Shown: piece by piece, positions 45,706-48,141 of the stretch | How the letters are laid out: each line of letters starts with the position of its first letter | Position numbering within the stretch: position 1 is the stretch's first letter | IMG/VR virus record: IMGVR_UViG_3300017971_000377 | Coordinates: 1-48,141 of that record | Source of the DNA: a virus | Reading direction: 5' to 3' (one strand) | DNA length: 48,141 bases | Notes under the pieces: generated by a model | Seen by the model: only the letters and a program-made list of their open reading frames with translations | Databases searched by the model: none | What the model was told of the DNA's origin: nothing | Made by a program: the position numbers and the translations under genes

Positions 45706-45870
45706 CATTGCTCAATAAAAATATTAGAAAAACTAAGCAAAGATGTTTCAACGGACCTGCGCCCTAACTATTATTGCAGCTTGAAACATGGTTTTAAAGC
45801 ATCAAAAAATTCAGTAAGCCACATTTCATTGTTTTTTCTTCAATTAAAAAAGTTAATATCTGTTGAATAA
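45706..45870 (+). pseudogene. Remnant of an LRV-repeat gene
   Basis: An open stretch after a TAA and without a start codon encodes CSIKILEKLSKDVSTDLR, a clear LRV repeat unit like those at 1233 and 15781, followed by PNYYC and then unrelated sequence. The rest of the gene, including the DUF7666-like domain, is missing. This is a decayed third copy. Confidence 0.6.
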
Positions 45871-46058
45871 AGGTCAAAGGATTTGCCATCGACAATTCTC
45901 TAAGAAGATAGATGTACAATTATACCAACGTGTAAGTATGTGAAAATATTGATAAATGAATTTTGGAATTTTTTTGAAACCTTTTGCTTAAATAATTGAA
46001 ATAATTGAAGAAATTGACACTGTTGAAAAAAAGATAACAAAAACAAGGAGTAAGAAAA
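45871..46058. other. AT-rich intergenic stretch with a weak promoter candidate
   Basis: The 400-base gap from 45659 to 46058 holds the repeat array, the LRV remnant, and this AT-rich stretch. TTGACA at 46014-46019 is a good -35, but no proper -10 is seen at 16-18 bp. Nothing else is evident. Confidence 0.4.
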
Positions 46059-46295
46059 GTGGAAAAAACTAAAGATGTGGACCAAAATGGAACAATTTTC
46101 GAGATTATTCTCGAAGGTAACCGAAGGAAAATCAGGTGTTTTAGCGATTCTTTGATAGAGATTGACACCTATGTTAGGCAATTATGCCTGGACGGATTCA
46201 GGGGGAAAGGTCTCTTGGTATGCTTATATCAGAGAGAAGATAGTCCGAGATGTATTCCTCAATATGAGCTACCTCTTCAAATCGGAACGTGTTAA
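46059..46295 (+). CDS. Small hypothetical protein, GTG start
   Basis: A 78-residue protein, no recognised domain. The GTG at 46059 has AAGGAG 8 nt upstream, which supports it over later starts. A YQREDSPRCIP region is followed by the stop, which overlaps an in-frame upstream start of the next gene. Confidence 0.6.
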   Translation: MEKTKDVDQNGTIFEIILEGNRRKIRCFSDSLIEIDTYVRQLCLDGFRGKGLLVCLYQREDSPRCIPQYELPLQIGTC

Positions 46296-46297
46296 AG

Positions 46298-46492
46298 ATG
46301 AGTAAAAAGTCAGAAAAGAAGAAAAAAAGACGCGAAAAAAGACGCAAGGCTAGGTTAAGAGAGAAAAAGAGAATTCAAAGTGAAAAAATGAAAAGCGCCA
46401 GGGAGGCTATGAGGCAAGAAAATGATTTTTCACTCACGGATTCCCAGTTGCTTGCGTTGGCCAGTGTGCTTCTTAAAAAGAGAGGAGAATAA
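46298..46492 (+). CDS. Small highly basic protein
   Basis: A 64-residue protein whose first 40 residues are almost all Lys, Arg, Glu and Ser (KKKKRREKRRKARLREKKR). It probably binds nucleic acid or is unfolded. The ATG at 46298 is used; GTG 46289 is an alternative. Confidence 0.5.
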   Translation: MSKKSEKKKKRREKRRKARLREKKRIQSEKMKSAREAMRQENDFSLTDSQLLALASVLLKKRGE

Positions 46493-46494
46493 TA

Positions 46495-46803
46495 ATGACA
46501 GAAGAAGAGAAAATATTTAATGAGTTTAATCAATCAGATGAATTTAACGATCTTAGGATTAATATTGTTGATACGATTTTTAACATGGTACAAGCAAAAA
46601 CAAATAATGCTTTTTTAACACAAGTCGTCATGATGAGGATTAGTATAGATATGGTAATCTCGTTTCTTATAATAGGTCTTGATAGAATTGGTAAGTTTGA
46701 TCAAAAATTTGTTGATGATTTTTTTGAGGACTTAAAAGGTGATTTTTTAAGACGATACAATGATTTTGTAGAAGAGAAGAAAAAGCGGGCCGAACAAAAC
46801 TAA
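46495..46803 (+). CDS. Hypothetical protein of the four-member small family
   Basis: A 102-residue helical protein with AGGAG before the ATG. Its pattern (MRISIDMVISFLIIGLDRIG, then FVDDFFEDLKGDFLRRYNDF) matches the next two genes and the one at 35944. Confidence 0.6.
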   Translation: MTEEEKIFNEFNQSDEFNDLRINIVDTIFNMVQAKTNNAFLTQVVMMRISIDMVISFLIIGLDRIGKFDQKFVDDFFEDLKGDFLRRYNDFVEEKKKRAEQN

Positions 46804-46850
46804 ATAAATCTGTCATAATTTAAAAATTAATAATAAAAGAGAAGGCTAAG

Positions 46851-47150
46851 ATGAAGGAAGAAAAAATAGATCAAATTCTTAAAATGGTAAAAAATGAGTT
46901 ATTGTTTGACGACAATCTTTCACCTGAGGATATGGTGGAAGTAGGGAGTAAGGTAGGAATGAGTCTGATTTTTAGCTCCCTTATGACGTGGATACATTGT
47001 AGGACTGAGCAAGAGGCGGAAAAACTCATTGATGAGTTTTGTCAAGCACTTAGTGAGGATTTTAAAAGAACTCGAAAGGAAATCAGGAAAAATATCAATG
47101 AAGAAACTCTTAAATGGTTTCAAAAAGGGTTTCAAAAAGGAGAAGCATAA
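46851..47150 (+). CDS. Hypothetical protein of the four-member small family
   Basis: A 99-residue protein, EVGSKVGMSLIFSSLMTWI followed by LIDEFCQALSEDFKRTR, paralogous to its neighbours. A short WFQKGFQKG duplication is seen at the C-terminus. GAAGG lies upstream. Confidence 0.6.
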   Translation: MKEEKIDQILKMVKNELLFDDNLSPEDMVEVGSKVGMSLIFSSLMTWIHCRTEQEAEKLIDEFCQALSEDFKRTRKEIRKNINEETLKWFQKGFQKGEA

Positions 47151-47443
47151 TGGATGAAAGCAAACTGAGAATAAAACTTTTAAAAAAAGAAGAAAAGCAA
47201 GCTATAATTGATAAAATTTTGGATATAGTAGGAAATGAGCTTTTAACACTTGACAGCGGTGCTGATATGTTGGAAATAGGTTATCATATAGGAGCACACT
47301 TAATAGTCACATCATCATTAACAACGGCATATTTTACTAATGATGTTAATAAAGAAAAAATTTTTGATGACCTTTGTGATTCATTTAGAAAAGATTTGGA
47401 AGCTGCTTGGGATGATTTTAGGAAAAAAGCAGAAGTACTTTAA
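47150..47443 (+). CDS. Hypothetical protein of the four-member small family
   Basis: A 97-residue protein, EIGYHIGAHLIVTSSLTTAY followed by FDDLCDSFRKDLEAAWDDF. It overlaps the previous stop (TAATG), supporting the start at 47150. The tandem order of three relatives suggests local duplication. Confidence 0.6.
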   Translation: MDESKLRIKLLKKEEKQAIIDKILDIVGNELLTLDSGADMLEIGYHIGAHLIVTSSLTTAYFTNDVNKEKIFDDLCDSFRKDLEAAWDDFRKKAEVL

Positions 47444-47470
47444 AATAAAGAGAAATAAAAAGGGAAGGAA

Positions 47471-47842
47471 ATGTTTATTGTATTAACGACGGAAAGTGGT
47501 AAAAAACACTTATTTAATCTCGATGATATTATTTGCACGGAGGATTCAGGGTTTGAAGGGGCTATGTTAGTCATTCACAATGGCGAGAAACCTTGCCGTA
47601 TTATGGTACAAGAGACGCCTGAGCAAATAGCTACGGCGATTGAACGCGCCGAAACAGAGGTTGCCAGGGTGGAAGATTGTCCTTTTTGTTCTTCTGCTAT
47701 TACCAAAAATAGCACGTTAAATATAATTCCTCTATCTAATGATTTTCAAAAAGTAAAAATACCTCAAGTGGATATAAAAAAGGAGCTTGCCAGCAGACTG
47801 ACCAAATCATTATGCAATGAAAAAAAAGAGGAGGAAGAGTAA
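47471..47842 (+). CDS. FlbD-like domain protein with Cys pair
   Basis: A 123-residue protein. The first 60 residues (FIVLTTESGKKHLFNLDDI, then ETPEQIATAI) resemble the small FlbD-type domain found in flagellar operons and many phages. CPFCSS follows, then a Lys/Glu-rich tail. AAGGAA lies upstream. Its role in phages is unknown. Confidence 0.55.
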   Translation: MFIVLTTESGKKHLFNLDDIICTEDSGFEGAMLVIHNGEKPCRIMVQETPEQIATAIERAETEVARVEDCPFCSSAITKNSTLNIIPLSNDFQKVKIPQVDIKKELASRLTKSLCNEKKEEEE

Positions 47843-47843
47843 A

Positions 47844-47951
47844 ATGAGTCGTCTTTTTTTATTAGTTGCAATATTTGGAATATTTTGGTCTTTAGATTTT
47901 ATTGATCAATCAGATTTTATTGATAGACAGTCAATATTGATAGAGGAATAA
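47844..47951 (+). CDS. Very small membrane protein (35 aa)
   Basis: A 35-residue frame MSRLFLLVAIFGIFWSL with one hydrophobic segment and an acidic tail containing a short repeat (DFIDQSDFID). GAGGAAGAG precedes it and the start is coupled to the previous stop. Confidence 0.45.
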   Translation: MSRLFLLVAIFGIFWSLDFIDQSDFIDRQSILIEE

Positions 47952-47952
47952 A

Positions 47953-48024
47953 ATGAGTATAGCATTTACAATAGTGTTATTTTTTATGATTGGTATGGCG
48001 CTTCGATGTATGATGGATTCTTAA
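47953..48024 (+). CDS. Very small membrane protein (23 aa)
   Basis: A 23-residue hydrophobic frame (MSIAFTIVLFFMIGMALRCM) directly after the preceding gene. GAGG precedes it. It could be a real micropeptide or chance. Its stop lies within the first copy of the end repeat. Confidence 0.35.
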   Translation: MSIAFTIVLFFMIGMALRCMMDS

Positions 48025-48141
48025 AAAATGCTCCTGGACAAAATCTACCGTCCATGAGTTTTAAATTCCGAGCCTTCTAAAATCCCGATCTAATAAAATC
48101 AAGCACTTACAAGAATGGGCTCTTAAAAAATGCTCCTGGAC
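48019..48141. repeat. 21-nt direct repeat ending exactly at the window edge
   Basis: An identical 21-base sequence (beginning TCTTAAAAAATG and ending CTCCTGGAC) occurs at 48019-48039 and 48121-48141, the last base of the window. The 81 bases between have no gene. A repeat exactly at a contig end of this length suggests an assembly graph break. Confidence 0.9.

Overview
The window is a 48 kb piece of an AT-rich genome that reads as the early/replication half of a large tailed bacteriophage (Caudoviricetes). Every credible gene is on the + strand. Genes are tightly packed, with frequent ATGA or TAATG overlaps and GGAGG-type ribosome binding sites. The replisome is phage-like: helicase loader, DnaB-type helicase, TOPRIM primase, two ssDNA-binding proteins, RecA, RuvC and a sliding clamp. 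They sit beside an amidase endolysin and a phage NusG. No capsid, tail, portal or large terminase gene is present, so the parent genome is probably well over 100 kb. The host cannot be named. A class III ribonucleotide reductase implies growth under anoxia at least part of the time, and the promoters are sigma70-like. Both window edges lie in repeats (20 hexamer units at the left, a 21-nt repeat ending exactly at the last base), which looks like assembly breakpoints.

Layout. 0-7 kb: helicase loader, a DUF7666-like/LRV repeat protein, a VWA protein, a deoxyribosyltransferase-like protein, DnaB-type helicase, an Nmad/DUF1599-like protein, primase, zinc-containing SSB and a SpeD-like protein. 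7.2-12.7 kb: a strong promoter with a palindromic operator, then an SNF2-type translocase, a MerR-like DNA-binding protein, NusG, RecA and a PD-(D/E)XK resolvase-like nuclease. 12.7-21.4 kb: a second promoter, zinc-ribbon proteins, endolysin, a second DUF7666/LRV protein, a Cas4/RecB-like nuclease, RuvC, OB-fold SSB, a Dam-type methylase and the DnaN-like clamp. 21.5-25 kb: NrdG and NrdD, the latter interrupted by a 150-residue mini-intein. 25-48 kb: a long accessory region of mostly small, often membrane-bound or Cys-rich proteins. Recognisable members are an SPFH protein, two NUMOD4-type proteins, a LAGLIDADG-like/dUTPase fusion, a YkgJ-like Cys-cluster protein, two beta-helix/zinc-ribbon paralogues, a lipoprotein and an FlbD-like protein.

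How it works together. The first 21 kb supplies replication, recombination and DNA modification. NrdDG, dUTPase and the deoxyribosyltransferase-like protein feed or clean the nucleotide pool. NusG and the promoter/operator set probably time expression. At least five TTGAC(A/T) promoters occur. Two carry clear ATCTG/CAGAT-type palindromes and a third a related palindrome across its -10, which suggests one shared regulator. A separate 19-bp palindrome sits directly upstream of three accessory genes, including both beta-helix paralogues. The accessory region shows gene-family expansion, tandem duplications and gene decay.

No single unmistakable new system stands out. The strongest leads are the catalytically dead LAGLIDADG-dUTPase fusion, the class III reductase that keeps its glycyl loop but has lost its zinc-ribbon cysteines, the palindrome-linked beta-helix proteins, the DUF7666-LRV family and the shared operator set.
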